64,000 nucleotides of DNA. Source: Diplocarpon mali (lineage: Eukaryota; Ascomycota; Leotiomycetes; Helotiales; Drepanopezizaceae). The notes under the pieces were generated by a model. That model had not been told where the DNA came from, ran no database searches, and saw only the letters and a program-made list of their open reading frames with translations. Positions 22,671-35,159 of the stretch are shown piece after piece; the stretch's first letter is position 1, and the number at the start of each line of letters is the position of its first letter. The stretch spans positions 128,715 through 192,714 of the forward strand of contig JAENRP010000053.1 of assembly GCA_024741835.1 (NCBI GenBank), written 5' to 3'. A program made the translations under genes and the position numbers.

Positions 22671-24203
22671 TCAGTCCTCCTTGGTCGAGTCAGCTCCCTT
22701 TTCGGCAAGAGCATGGACAGCGGCAATAGTGTTGCCGCTGACATATAGCGGGTTAACGCTCGCATCCACAACCCTCAAACCTTTCGTTCCGCCTACCTTG
22801 AGCCCGTCGTCTACCGCGCCGACGCCAGGCGTGCCTATTGATACCGAGCCCAGGGGGCTGTTCTGCGTCGCAATAATACCCCTGAGATAGTTTTCCACCT
22901 GCTTCGAGTCCTCCAGATCAATCTCTCGCTTAGGATGATAGCGCCTCTTGATTTTAGCCTTGAACGGGCTTGTAATCGCCATCTCGTCCACCATTTTCAG
23001 AACAGCCTATAGCATCACGATATCTGCCTGATGCGTCAGATAGACCAGGTCGATAGCTGGATCGATCCTCGGATTGGAAGATGTGATGTGGATGCTTTCT
23101 ACGGATATCGGACCTGCGACGGATGTCGTGAGGCATATACCATGCTTACCGACCATCTCTGGTGGAGACGAGAGCAGTTTTGGCTGGTTGTACGCCTCGA
23201 TTACATCCACACTGGCAGGAATCAGGATGGTTTAGATGCTTCCGTATCTTTAGTCGCCGAAACCTCCTGCGAGCAGCTTCCTCGCTGCGTTGGTGTGGCC
23301 AGATGGTCTGAAAATACCAATACTTGGGTGAATGCTTGTTCTTCAGATGTGGCGATGTCAGCGTACGAGATCTGGGGTGGTGAGCATTGGCAAGAGAATT
23401 GAAAGGAGACAGCGAGATCAGACCACATCGATAGAAAGTCCCGAAACCTAGTTTCAGAGGACTAAATGGGGATTGGGGTGCCATCTGAAATAAGGAACCA
23501 CTTCTGCACTCAGCACTACTTCTTTGTTCCCCTTTGCCCGATGAGTCTCCTCCGCATGGGGAGCTCGACTCCAGACACAAGGCCCGTATCGCTAACAACG
23601 AGTTTCGAAACCAGAGCCTCAGTCAAGAAATGCAGATTTGGTCTGTGAGCATTCGGTAGTATGCACCCGGTAACAGCATAGCTTCACGTGCTTCTTGGAA
23701 TAGGGAAGATCTTTGAGAGACTAACCTGTGTTACCGAGCCTTTCCCACTGGTGGATCAGATATGTTTTTGCAAGGTACTAATTTGATTTTGAACTTCTAG
23801 CTCGACTTATGTTGTCATAGTCAAGTGCATGACCTCGAACGTACATTTGCTGATTGATAGCGCTAGAGCCCCCTGGATCTTTGCCCTATGCTGTTGAAAG
23901 CCGACATTGTTCGCCGAGTTCTGTTTGATTTAGTCAGACTTGATAACTCGTAGGAAAGACTTTGTTGAAACTCACTTGATGCACGCCCATATAGATCCAG
24001 TCGTACTTGGATGTCCCGATGATCTTGGGACAAAGAGCTGGTGTCATAATCATTGGGTCGTCAATAGTGGCTGCACCAGCCTCGAGAACTCCGGTTTCAA
24101 TATTAGGATTCTCGGTCGATCTTACAGCAATGGCAAGACCAGCGGTCTTCCCACTGATGATAATGAGGTCATATTTATGATCGGGAAATCCTCCATAGAG
24201 CAT
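22671..24203 (-). pseudogene. Decayed GMC-family oxidoreductase
   Basis: Pieces of one GMC oxidoreductase lie in the right order on the minus strand. Near 24175 is YDLIIISGKTAGLAIAV, the FAD-binding start, with GxGxxG changed to SxKxxG. Near 23880-23815 is GKDPGGSSAINQQMYVRG, a GMC signature, in another frame than the residues before it. Near 23530 is NKEVVLSAEV, again before stops. At 22671-22850 is GLRVVDASVNPLYVSGNTIAAVHALAEKGAD, the C-terminal substrate-domain end. Between the blocks there are frameshifts and stops that introns cannot explain. The family oxidises alcohols and sugars with FAD. The loss of FAD-binding glycines plus frameshifts make it inactive. The start is approximate. Confidence 0.85.
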
Positions 24204-24393
24204 AGACCAGGGAGAACGCTCGCGTTCGCTATTTTGTGTTGTAAGGAGGTTCTCTGATAGTAAACGTAATAGTAAACTAGAAGAGGGCACAGAAAGTATG
24301 AAGTGCAAACGGCTGTATTGAGTGTCATAAGGTCTAAGAGAGCTCTCTAACTAAGAGCTATTTAAGGTAAGTGCCTTCTTAGCACGGCCACTA

Positions 24394-24454
24394 AGTCATA
24401 TGGCAAGTCATATGACATATTATGTGACAGATCATATGACACACATATGACATG
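24394..24454 (+). repeat. Clustered CATATGAC-like repeats
   Basis: The palindrome CATATG occurs four times within about 60 bp, three times followed by AC, with a diverged copy (TTATGTGAC) between them. Confidence 0.7.
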
Positions 24455-24685
24455 CGTTCTTGCAACATTTTGGTATTGTAATTGGGTTCCAGGAAGTTGA
24501 TATGTATGTTTCTTTGAGTTTGGCAGTGGATTAAGTCCCCTGAAGCAGCCTTGGCTAGTATATATAATCTTTAAACTGTACAATGGAGCCTCCAAACACA
24601 TTCTCTTTGTCGCAATCACTCTTAAATCAAAGCTAGGTGTTTCATCTTTTCTTGAGTGCAACTCGAAAAACACTCAGCATGGATA

Positions 24686-24718
24686 ACTTGCGATGATACT
24701 TGCGATGATACTTGCGAT
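24686..24718 (+). repeat. 12-bp tandem repeat, 2.75 copies
   Basis: ACTTGCGATGAT at 24686-24697 and 24698-24709, then ACTTGCGAT. No gene is seen here. Confidence 0.9.
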
Positions 24719-27620
24719 TTCTGGACATGAATTTCACTGCCGTACAGTTTGCCAAGTACCTCGAGATTGTAAACCGGAAATGTGAGCCTGTAAGCTCTTG
24801 TGAAACTGTGCGCTGAGTAAGCTGTAACTTGGAGGAAAGATCCAGCGCTCGCTTCGAATGTGACAACATGACTCGATCAACATCCGCAATACGCGATACC
24901 TTTGGCCAGACATTGAATAGAGACAAGATATCGAAAGCTGACTGCGGAGTATAGTAGAAAGCATAAAAGCTGCATCCATTGCGAAGAGACCGAAACATAC
25001 GTTCGCCGCAATCATGCATTGGTTCATCCTAGCCAGAGAATCACAACACGGCCACATCTTTTGTCCCGATGCTGATGCTGCGTGAAGATCAAAGAGTAGG
25101 CGGCATCTCCTGTATCCAATAGGGTGGCAGCTCGGGTGAGACTAAAGACAAGTACCGTATGTGCCACATATGCAGGCCTCGTTCGGGTTGACGAATCGCT
25201 GAGTTAGATTTTCAAGCGCCCAGTGTCTCCTTCAAAACTGTCCAACAGGCACTGCGTTGTGGTTCAGATCATCTCTTTGTGTCGTCTATGATCATGCCCA
25301 ATTAGGAAGTAAACACTGTGAACTACCTGGATTTCAACTTTGCTCTTCTCAGGGTGTTGTTCTTACCTTTCTCCTTAGTTTCGTAAATGCGACAATACCT
25401 TTGTTTCAGATTACGAGTACCCTCATCTGTACGGTATAACATTTAGGAAGACTGTGATAAATTCCTTTTGGCCGATTTTCTGCTGATGCTATACTGATTA
25501 ATCGCCGACGACATTGAGCGCATCTGAACGTACTAGTTATGATGTTAACAGATACAGACATCTCGGGTAACAGCAGATGTGAAAACGAGGAAGTGAAATA
25601 ATAATCGGATGATAGGTTTCCTTTGTGAATGTCGAAGAATGGCGCTGGCATAGGCTTTCGGTATGCATTGCCAGCAGCTCTAGCGCCTGGTACCCCACGC
25701 TTTAGACTCTTCAGATCAAGGTTCATGATAACCTCACTACACTGAGTCGATCTGCTTCTCTGGGTCCTATCAGCTACTTGAGAGTCAATTTAGTGCCAGT
25801 ACTATATATCTGCATCTCATCCAGATTCTACCACCTTGTTGACGTGGCCCAATGTCCCACGTTTCAACAGCCATAAGAGCCAGCGACAAGCCAGCATGGC
25901 TCTTTCTCTAGCTCGGCAACTTCCTATGAATTTTTCTAATTGAAGTTGAGGAAGTCAACTACACCGTAACTGAACTCACCGACACACTCCCCGCGTGGCA
26001 TGCAGTTAATCCGTCGGTTGAAAGACTTCGCTGAGCAACAGCGAACAATTTTCAAAACCGCGCGCAGATGGGTGAAGGGACAGAAGAGACTGCCTGTCAG
26101 ATGGTAATTGCAATACGGGAGCGCGTCGAAGAGGTATCAGGAACTGTTCAGCTTATTGAGCGTGAAGTATCGAATTCTCTTTGGGATACAGACGAAAGAG
26201 AAGATACTCAACAAGCAGGAGATATCCAAAGGGAACACCGTCGATAAACAACTCCTGCATCTCGAGCTAAGAATGAAGGCAAGACAAAGTCGGGGAGTCT
26301 TGGATAATGGGTAACGTAGGTAGGATCCAAGTCTTCCGGCAGGTCCCCAGGTAGTTAGGTAATGAATGGTCTTCTTAGCAGCATCGCGTATGCGAGGTGA
26401 CTGTAGTGAGGAACGATCTGATATACTCGTTGTTTGAAGATGCGCAAAAGCATTGGAGACAAACTCAGAACCCGAAGACTCTACGAGTAGGTTCGGGTTT
26501 CTGATAGCTTGGGGTTTGGAAATTTCAAGCCACTGAGACGGCGATGGGTATCTTTCATGGGAGCGAAATCCACGCATCTTTTCAAATCGGGCGACTCCAG
26601 TGAAGAAGAATTGAAAGTATGTCGAGACCACAGATCAACGCAGGTCTGTACTCTGGGCAGACTGAGCACATATTGTGTAGGAGAGGTAAAGTAGGACCCG
26701 GGCCAAAAGATCTCACCGCCCCTACTTGGGCAGAAAACTTGTCCAAGCGCCGGTACTCCTTCGTCACAGGCGAACATACCTGACGGAAGACACAGACCAG
26801 CCCCGAAAAAGGTTTCGACAAACTACGGTTCCGAACTGGTACCGAATAGTACTAGTCATCCTCGCTTCGCATCGCAAAAATCTTGGTATGACAGGGATGT
26901 TTGTTTTGATCTCGACCTAAGCGACTAAGCGACCTGAAGCAGGGCCCGGCTGTTCCTTTGGCCGGAGAGGCCCTTTCCGCCGTTGCATGAGGTACATGGA
27001 TGCTCCTCTTCCTACAGAGCGGTAACCTTGACGAACCAGTCTCGCATGAACCTTCGGGTTCGAAGAGTATGTTGGAAGAATCAGTCAATCGATCGGCCAA
27101 TCCTCCTACTACTCCTCTCAGAATCATCCCAGGCTTTTGAGAGCTCTTCCCGAGAATTTATTCCGTTGATATTGCCTGCTTATCATTATTTGTCTTTTTG
27201 CCACAGGCCGAGAGAGAATGCATTCATTTCGTAACCCGGCTTGGAGCCCTTCCACGCGGTCTTTAACATGTCATGACAAAAGCCTGGTCGCACGCTGAAC
27301 TCAAATATCGGATCAACTTTGACATCCTCGGCATGGATAGATGTCGATTATGCATGGAAGCTTGGCATGAAGCGATTGGAAGAACAGTGATAGCATACCG
27401 TTTGGGAAACACATCTTCAAACTCTCTGGGAGCACCAGGCCTGTCCCGACGCGTTGCAGTAGTGACCAATGCCATGCACACATAAGTATGAGTTTCCCAA
27501 GCTTATATGTGACCAGATCTCTTGTCAGCATCCTCTCCAAGCCACTCACTGCCCTTGCAGCGTTTATTCTTTTCGTCTTTCCGTCTTTCCACCCACAGCC
27601 CTGGAGGCTCATCTTACGTA

Positions 27621-29207
27621 ATGCCTATCTTCAATTCTGCTTCGACTCTCCTCTTTGCTATCTGTACCGTTCTTGGGCCTCTCGCTGCGGCTCAGGATCA
27701 AAATGTTGGGTGGAATCAGGTTGTCAACCTGAATGGAAACGTAATGTCAACACTATCTGCTGCGCTCTCTTGATTGGCTAACGACATTCAGATGCAACTC
27801 AATCGAGTTATATTCCCAGATAACTCTAAGATCGAGACATACTCACAAACCCAACGTCAGATGATTGTCAACCAAAGCCCAAGCACTCTCTCTGCCAATC
27901 ACGTTGTCGGCTCAACGGGTCAGCCATTCGTCCAATTGTCCCAGAATTCCATGACCATTCAAACCAACGGCGCAACCGACCTGGTCGCTGCGCAGATCGA
28001 GCTTCCGATCGATCCAAATGTCATGCAACAGATGAATGTATCTCCCGAGAATACCTTCGTGGCTATGATGTCCCAGGATCGGCAAGCTTGGATTGTTATG
28101 GAAGGTATCAAAGCCGTCAATACGTAAGAGCCGCTTTCCTCTGCTTTGACAACTATCCTAACTCGACCTTCAGTACCGATAATACCGTTCGAATAGTCAA
28201 AATGACTAATATTGACGGCGAATATATGGCTATCGGCCGACAGACAACCGAGACGAGCAATGTCTTGAGTCCCTTTGGGCAGCAAGTGAATGTGTCCGGC
28301 GCTGGGATCCAAGAAATCGAGTTTTCGGATGGAATGAGAATGTCTGTCAAGGCTAGCCAGCCTATGACTATCAATACCAATGTTGTGAACGGTGTAAGCA
28401 CGTCGATGACCGCCGGTGTGGGCGCCCCACTGAGTATGTGTCCGAGTTCAAATGTAGTAAACCTAGCTAAAAAAAACCAGACAACTTCAGATACCTTGTC
28501 ACGAGTAATCTGGGCGGCGTCAACCCTACTCTCAACAATGAAGCGGCAGTTGTGCAGCTCCCTCGTGAGTGCTCCCACCCCACGTCGCGCGTGCGAAAAT
28601 CTGGCTGATATCAATAGTTAATACCAATCGTCTAATGGCAATGGCGAAGCAGATGGGGATTGGAGAGAGTGGATCCGTTCAACTTGGGATCGCTCAGAGG
28701 GGCCTGCTTCAGAACCCAGGAGGTGCAACAGGAAACCTCAACCCATCCAAAAGACAAGACAACAATAATCCGTCTAATACCAACGGCAACAACCCGGTGG
28801 CCACACAACTACTGTTGTCCCCAACCTTCACACCCGTCATGGCTAACACAGTCCTCGACATGAATTCTGGCCGTATTGCGGTACAAGTTCCAAATATCAA
28901 CGGAGAGTTTATCATCACTATGGCCAAGGGGGAGGCTGCTCCAGCCGGGGAGCAGCCGGGGCAAGGTCCATCAGGCCTTAACGGTACATCGACAGGGGCC
29001 GAAGCATCGACTTCTCGAGGGGCTGGTACCACCGTGTCTATGATTGAGCTGAACGGCCTCATCCAGCGACAGAAGAACGGTGGTGTCTTCCTGGCCAGCG
29101 ATATCATGACCGGCTCCATGAAGCAGCAAGGCCAGACTGGACCTACCATCACGGTCAAGGGAAGGGGGGCTGAGGTACTTCGCAGAGCACAGTCATTCTT
29201 TGCTTGA
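27621..29207 (+). CDS. Secreted protein of unknown function, cysteine-free when mature
   Basis: Five exons join in phase: 27621-27740, 27792-28123, 28174-28433, 28481-28564 and 28618-29207, 461 aa. The N-terminus MPIFNSASTLLFAICTVLGP with ..LAAAQ is a clear signal peptide, cleaved near residue 24. The mature part is rich in Asn, Gln, Ser, Thr, Val and Met, with several NxS/T sites. I see no cysteine after the signal peptide. Blocks such as VQLSQNSMTIQTN and IQEIEFSDGMRMSVKAS suggest repeated beta strands. A disordered Asn/Gly/Pro-rich stretch (about residues 300-320) and a Gly/Ser/Thr-rich one (about 375-405) interrupt them. I know no family for it. The keeping of five phased exons inside decayed DNA argues that it is functional. 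It borders the AT-rich desert, a setting where fungal effectors and lineage-specific genes often lie (inference). Confidence 0.85.
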
Positions 29208-30937
29208 TCCTCGGCTGCCAACGCCGTTTCTTATCAAGTGACTCAAGTATAATAATTCCGTGTACTATGATTCTATAGCAAGCATAATAATATCAAGCTA
29301 TTACTTGACTAGATAAATCTTTTTAATGTTATGTCTCATTCAGAGCGCCAAAGCATTCACGTTCTCGTGATATATTAGGTCAGGTATTTTTTGACGATCC
29401 AAAAATGTTATGGTGCTGTAGATGTCAAGAAACCTCAGGGATATTGTCATAACAGCAATGAAATAAGGAAAAAAGGCCAAGATTTGCTCTTCCAGGTATA
29501 TATTGTGTTGAACTGTACATTGTGATTGGTCGTCATGCAACAGTTTATTCCAAAAACCGCACCCGTAAATTGGAGGTGATCTAGCCCTAATACTACAATT
29601 ACTCTAAGCTTTTCCGCTGTGTAGTACATGATGATTGATCACGAATCTCTGATCGCTGGAACGGTTGCGAACTTGAAAATAGTACAACTTCATAAGGTTT
29701 GACAGTCATGATACACCGCAGTGACAGAAACTGTGATGATAATTAACTGCTCTCAATTTTTAGTTGGAGATTGTTTATAATTCTTTCTTTATTTATCGTA
29801 TAGTTATTTGTAAAATTGCCTAGTAGTGAGTTTGGGCGGGCTTTGATAGGGTAATTTCCCTATAATACTGCAAGCTTCATAATAGCATAATTGTTAGACA
29901 TCTAACAGCTGTAAGATACTGCACTAGAAAAAAGTATGAAACTTACTGACAGCCATGTAAGAGATTGGTAATGATATTTCTGCGACGCTTCGTTATACTG
30001 CTGTATAGCAGTGAGTTGAAATTGAGTCTTGGGGGTCGGCGGTCAATTCCCCTACTAGTTAGAGTTCATCTAGCTAGTAGGGATTATATATAAATGCTAA
30101 GATACCCCTTAAAGTACTTTATCAGATAGTCTTATTAAGGTTTTGTACTATTAATATAAACTTTTTAAATAGAAAAAAGGAAAAGGTATACTACATGCGG
30201 AATAGGTGCCTTAGCCTTACGAAGATATGAGGTCTTATAGAGCTATATAGTCTCAGAACTAATTTAGCACGTTAAAAAAACCTATGTCTTTTTATAGCTC
30301 TAGTTTTATAGTAAAGAAAGCTTTTTAGGCTCTAAATTCTCGTTGCTTCTCGATTCGCTTGGATAGACTGTTGATACTCTGCTTTTTCAAACGCACGCTA
30401 TTGGTCGTGTTTGACAAATCCTCCTGAAACGGTTTCTGCTTCTTCAGGACATCTTTGCAGATCTAACAGCTCACATACCCGTGCGCTGTTTCGTGATGAT
30501 TCAAAAAGTACTCGACTCTGGTGTTTCCATCTGATGTTTAGTTCGCGAGAGAAACAGTGTCCTGGACTCACTCTCCGAGTCTCCCGATCGGAATTTGTAA
30601 GCAATAGCTTGTCTCTGCGTCAAACCCACTGATCTAGGCAGTCACTATTCCTTGCTATCGGTCCCGGCGTCGTTTCTTCGCAGGGGAGATGCAACTGGGC
30701 CGCGAGCTTTCTTCTTGTCAGATCTCGATATGCACTTGGAGCCCCACACCCCAGAGCCAAGTCCATGATGCTGTGGCTGAGATAAGCATGCAAACGAGGG
30801 GGCTTCGCATTCGTATTTGGCGGGGTAGAGACTCAGGAACCAAACAGAACCTGTTGATACACAAAGGAAAGGGACGTATGCCAGGTTACCGTTGATCATA
30901 ACTATATATTTATTTGTATGAGAAATATTATATAAAC

Positions 30938-30965
30938 ATATATATATATATATATATGTGTGTGT
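30938..30965 (+). repeat. (TA)n-(TG)n microsatellite
   Basis: Ten TA units run into four or five TG units; more TATA/TGTATA-rich DNA follows to 31070. Confidence 0.9.
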
Positions 30966-31130
30966 ATCATCATATTTATATAATATATTATTATATATAA
31001 TAAAATGTGCATAATATCATGTTCACATTAACCTATGTAATATACTCATATATGTATATATGTATATATAATAACATACTTCCAAGGGAGACGACGACTC
31101 AGCACCTATACGCGGTATCTCCTACGAATC

Positions 31131-31153
31131 TGCAGACTCTTTAAGAGTCTGCA
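31131..31153. repeat. Inverted repeat, 11-bp arms with 1-bp centre
   Basis: TGCAGACTCTT and AAGAGTCTGCA are perfect reverse complements around a single T. Isolated in AT-rich DNA; could be a remnant of an element end. Confidence 0.85.
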
Positions 31154-32288
31154 AAGCCGACATTAAGTCCTTTCGACTACGAAATAATCAAACCCTAAGT
31201 CAAATAAAGCCGAAACTTTCGGAAATATTAGTTTGAAATTTTTCTCTCTCTATTATACTACCTCTTCTACAAATACCCCTTACTTTCGACCTCTACTTGC
31301 GTACTCTAAGATTATCTAAATATATACCAACAATTAAAGGAAAGACTTGTTAAAGAAAGGATACAAGGGGGAAAAGGCAGGTTATATTATATAAGGAGGA
31401 GGAAGAAGAGAGGAAGGAAAAGGATATACTTTAATAATTAAGTATAAAGTCGATAAGAAGAGTTATAATTAAGAGCCGCCGCCGACTATTAAGACGCTTA
31501 ATATAATTAAAAGAATAGCCGCTATCAGCGTAATAGGCTTATATTAGAATAGAGAATCTAAGGCGACTCTATTGTTTCAGGCACCCTCTGAGAATATACT
31601 CGCCTAAGACCTAGAGTTAATAACTATCGACTCCTTATCAAAGGAATCGAGAATCATAGGTATAATAGGCTGTATAGTGGCAAGGAGTTTTTAGGCTAGT
31701 TCTCTTTAAATATAAACCCGACTATAGCGTTTTTCGCTAGTACTATATAGTTTAGATCTAGTACAGCATATTAAAAGGGAAAAAACATACTTATGTAGTA
31801 TGATAACGTGCGTATAATAACATATGTATGGCAGCAGCCATTTGATGCATAGTAAATATGTAATGATATTTGTCTGATAGAGCATTCATAATAACCTATG
31901 CATAACAACGCTGGTGTAATAACATCAGTGTGACAACATGATAATATAGCTCATATAAACCCTTCTCAGCAATCCTGTGGTTGTCTCCAGCGCATCGGGC
32001 AAGGCGTGAATGGCAGTCAAGACCCTGCAGCCCCCTAGCCCCCAACTCGCCTAGCCGCTGTCCGCCCCCGCGTCTGTCAAGCGAAACGCGGGACACAGGC
32101 ATTGGATCAATGGCAACTTCTTGTCTCCTGTCCTCTCTCTCTACCCCTCTCGTATACAGTTTATCTCACTCGCTGTTTCTCTCGCGCAAATCTCCGCTTT
32201 CCGACTTGATGATTTCTCAGCAGCGCAGTACGCTTTTGTGGTTCGGTTTCGGGAGTCAGCAGCGAAAGCGAGAGCGAGAGATGATGGG

Positions 32289-34596
32289 ATGGCGACAGAG
32301 GAGCGGAAACCAATAACAGGCCGCCGCACTGTATGTGATCACTGCCGCAGAAGAAGTGAGTCAACAATGACGGTTCTATCCCCACAAAGTGTGCTGCTAT
32401 GGTACAGATTTTACAGGACAAATCAGGAGAGCTTAAGCACTGACCATGGGATATAGGGATCCGCTGCGACGGAGAGTTTCCCTGTGTCCAATGCTGCAAT
32501 GCGTCGTTAACGTGTAGGAGGGAACACGTTCCTAGGAGAAGAGGGCCGAAGAGGGGCAGTGGGAGAGTGATTAATGAGTTGAGGGCGTTGGATGTGGACC
32601 AAGTTCCTTTGTCTGGAGAGCAGGTACATGTGCCAAGGTCAAATACTACCGGAAGTCTTAGCTCAGGACCATCGTCGTAAGTTTCCATCCTTGAGTCAGT
32701 GCACTTTCTGTAGATCAGAAACTCCTATAAGTGAGAATCTCTTCCATATATATAGATACACAGTGAATTCGAGTCGACTACACGGTCATATCTGCATGCA
32801 TTTCTCGCTCTCCCGACTATCCCCAGTCTCTCCTTAGACCGAATACTCACATGAGTACAGAATCGATCAATGGATCTCCGACAGCGCGGACGCTCGCGCC
32901 TCCGTCTCCCCCACAACTAGTCAGCAAAGATGGCATCCGATGGTCTCTGAATCCCAGCTCACTGAAGAGCCATCCAGCACCTTCACATCCGACCAATTCC
33001 GCCCAACATCCCCCAGCTACTTCCACCTAATACCGGCTTGTATCGATCTATTCCATGAGCATATCTACCCCATAATGCCACTAATTCACATGCCCACGCT
33101 ACGATCCTCCACCACGCGTGTGCTGAACATGTCTGAGAAGAACCTCCTCTACTCGCTGTGTGCCCTAACGTCAACGCACATGTCCGGGAAGAGTATCCTA
33201 GCACCTGGACCCCCATCTTGGGAGACTACTGGACGTTTCTTCCTCGACGAGTGTATTTCCGTACGGCAGAGCTATGACTTTATAGAGGATAAAAGTCTGT
33301 CTGCTGTAATATCGTCTTATTTTGTATCCACGGCATTCTTCGAACTAAATCAGAATAGAAAGAGCTGGTACTATCTCCGCGAAGCCTTGACGATGGGTCA
33401 GGACCTAGGATTACACGATGAGAAATCTTATGCTGGGCTATCACCGGCCGAGAGTCTCTGCCGACAGAGGACCTTCTGGATACTATATGTCACTGAACGG
33501 TACCTCCCCAATTCTCAATTCTCTAAGCGAAAGGAAAAAAAAAAAAAACTGAACCGTACACAGTTCCTTCGCCATCCTCCGCCATAAACCTCTAACTCTC
33601 TCCAAAACGCCAATCTTTCCCAGCTCCCTACATAGCTACGAGTCGCCCAGCATCCACACCGGGTTCATGCATCTCGTGAACTCATACCATCTACTCGATT
33701 CGTCTTTCGTCGACACCTGGAACGAAATAACATCCGCCCCTACATCCACCCTGACATACACCGCCCTACAAAACCAGCTCTCGCAAACGCAGCCCTCGCA
33801 CATCGCACTTCCGGATATCCAGAAAGCCGATATCCTTGTAACGCAGCAATGGTTGCGCCTCATCGTCTGGCAATCCTCCATGCGTCAAGGGCTCCTATCT
33901 TCGACTGCCTCGGATGAGAGCATGACATTCGCTTACCCACTCAAGATCGCCCATTCCCTACTCGGTGTCCTCTCCTCGCTACCAACAACGTCGATAGAAG
34001 TGCATGGTATGGGCATCTTCGAGAAGATATTTGAAATTGGAAACACGATGTTGGACGTGATGCAAGCATGCGGGAGGTCAATCCCGTCTCCGCCGAATGG
34101 GGTGGCGCAAGACCCGTTCTCGGTGTTTGTGAAGACGTTGAGTCAGACGCCGAATAGCCAGCGTCAGTATGCTAATCTGCTACTTGCGAAGGCGGCCGAG
34201 AAGCCAGAGATCCAGAGGTTTGCGCAGCCGTTGGGTGCCGGACTGGGAAGTGGGGTCCCGGATGAGGTGGGCGAGAATTTGTTTGGTTTACAGGACCAGG
34301 CGATGGTGAGGCAATTGAGGGGGAGTATTGTGGGAGAGATCGGGCTTGCTGATCTAGTTAGAAGGAGAAGGGAGGGTTCATTGACGCCTGTGCAGACAAG
34401 ACAGTGGAGAGGGAGTATCGTTGGGGAGATTGGGGAGGACGGTTTGTACAAAGAGCATGACCAGGAGGGTAAGAAGAGGGCATTGCAGGAGGATGAGGAG
34501 GCTGGTTGGACGAACGGGAGTGGGAATGTGGATGTACAAGAGGCGGTATGGCTCACGGATGGTGGAGACGGCGTCTGGATAGGGAAAACGGAATAA
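32289..34596 (+). CDS. Zn(II)2Cys6 transcription factor with fungal-specific regulatory domain
   Basis: Four exons join in phase: 32289-32355, 32457-32676, 32861-33499 and 33564-34596, 652 aa. The binuclear zinc cluster is complete: C16, C19, C26, C32, C35, C42 (CX2CX6CX5CX2CX6C); intron 1 cuts it between R22 and R23. A basic linker RRRGPKRGSGRVINEL follows. The middle-homology domain (about 115-330) has SYFHLIPACIDLFHEHIYPIMPL, YYLREALTMGQDLGLHDE and RQRTFWILYVTER, resembling the MalR/sugar-utilisation branch of the class. The C-terminus carries RGSIVGEIG twice (561-569 and 591-599). It is presumably a nuclear activator; the target pathway is not shown by neighbours. Intron 3 carries an A14 run. 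Confidence 0.9.
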
Positions 34597-35159
34597 AGAT
34601 TCGAACTGGCTTGGATAGGCATGGGTACTATGGGTCATTGGTTTATATCGGTATAAATGGGATCGCTGTTGTTGGCGTTGGAGGACTGGGTGCATACCTA
34701 CTATGCCTTGTACCTAGGTATGAAGTACTACTGTGTTCATACTTCGCATTGTGTCCGTATTTTTACCGGGAATTATTCTACAGCCTATAACGGGTCGAAG
34801 TGTGCCAGGAATAAGTTATTTTGGTCCTTCCAAGCTTGCAGTGTTTTCCTCGGAGAACTTTACAGTATGATATTTTGCTTTGCTTTGAGAGCGGCAACTC
34901 GCTTGGGAGCTATTGTTTACTTGATTTGCATCTGTGTATTATCATCTATTCCACAGCTCTAGCTGGAGCGTTCTGTGGAAGATTTTGTTTATCGTGGCTC
35001 GTAATCTCCGACTTGAAAAGTTGTGCTGAATGTGGAGGATTCGAGCACAGCCAACCAGGCTGGTTCTTGGTACATTCTGTTCGACACGTTGCCTCTGGGC
35101 CATTCGGAATTTACAAGAAAATCAGGAAAGAATCAGTTGTATATACAATCCCTAACCCC
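34597..35159. other. Intergenic DNA between converging genes
   Basis: 3' flanks of the regulator (plus) and the DSC2-like gene (minus). No gene seen. Confidence 0.6.

Larger units (their letters stand above)
24204..27620. other. Gene-poor DNA, probable decayed sequence
   Basis: AT content rises. Short frames near 24640-25060 and 27260-27610 (minus) have hydrophobic, protein-like stretches but no family could be named. Small tandem repeats are listed separately. Confidence 0.5.
29208..32288. other. AT-rich gene desert, probable mutated repeat DNA
   Basis: About 3 kb with much higher AT content than its flanks, many TpA steps and stop codons in every frame. Almost no frame is longer than 60 codons before 31.8 kb. 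The part 31,080-31,800 keeps structured pieces (an inverted repeat, purine-rich runs) that look like an old element altered by repeat-induced point mutation. I cannot name the element. Confidence 0.65.
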
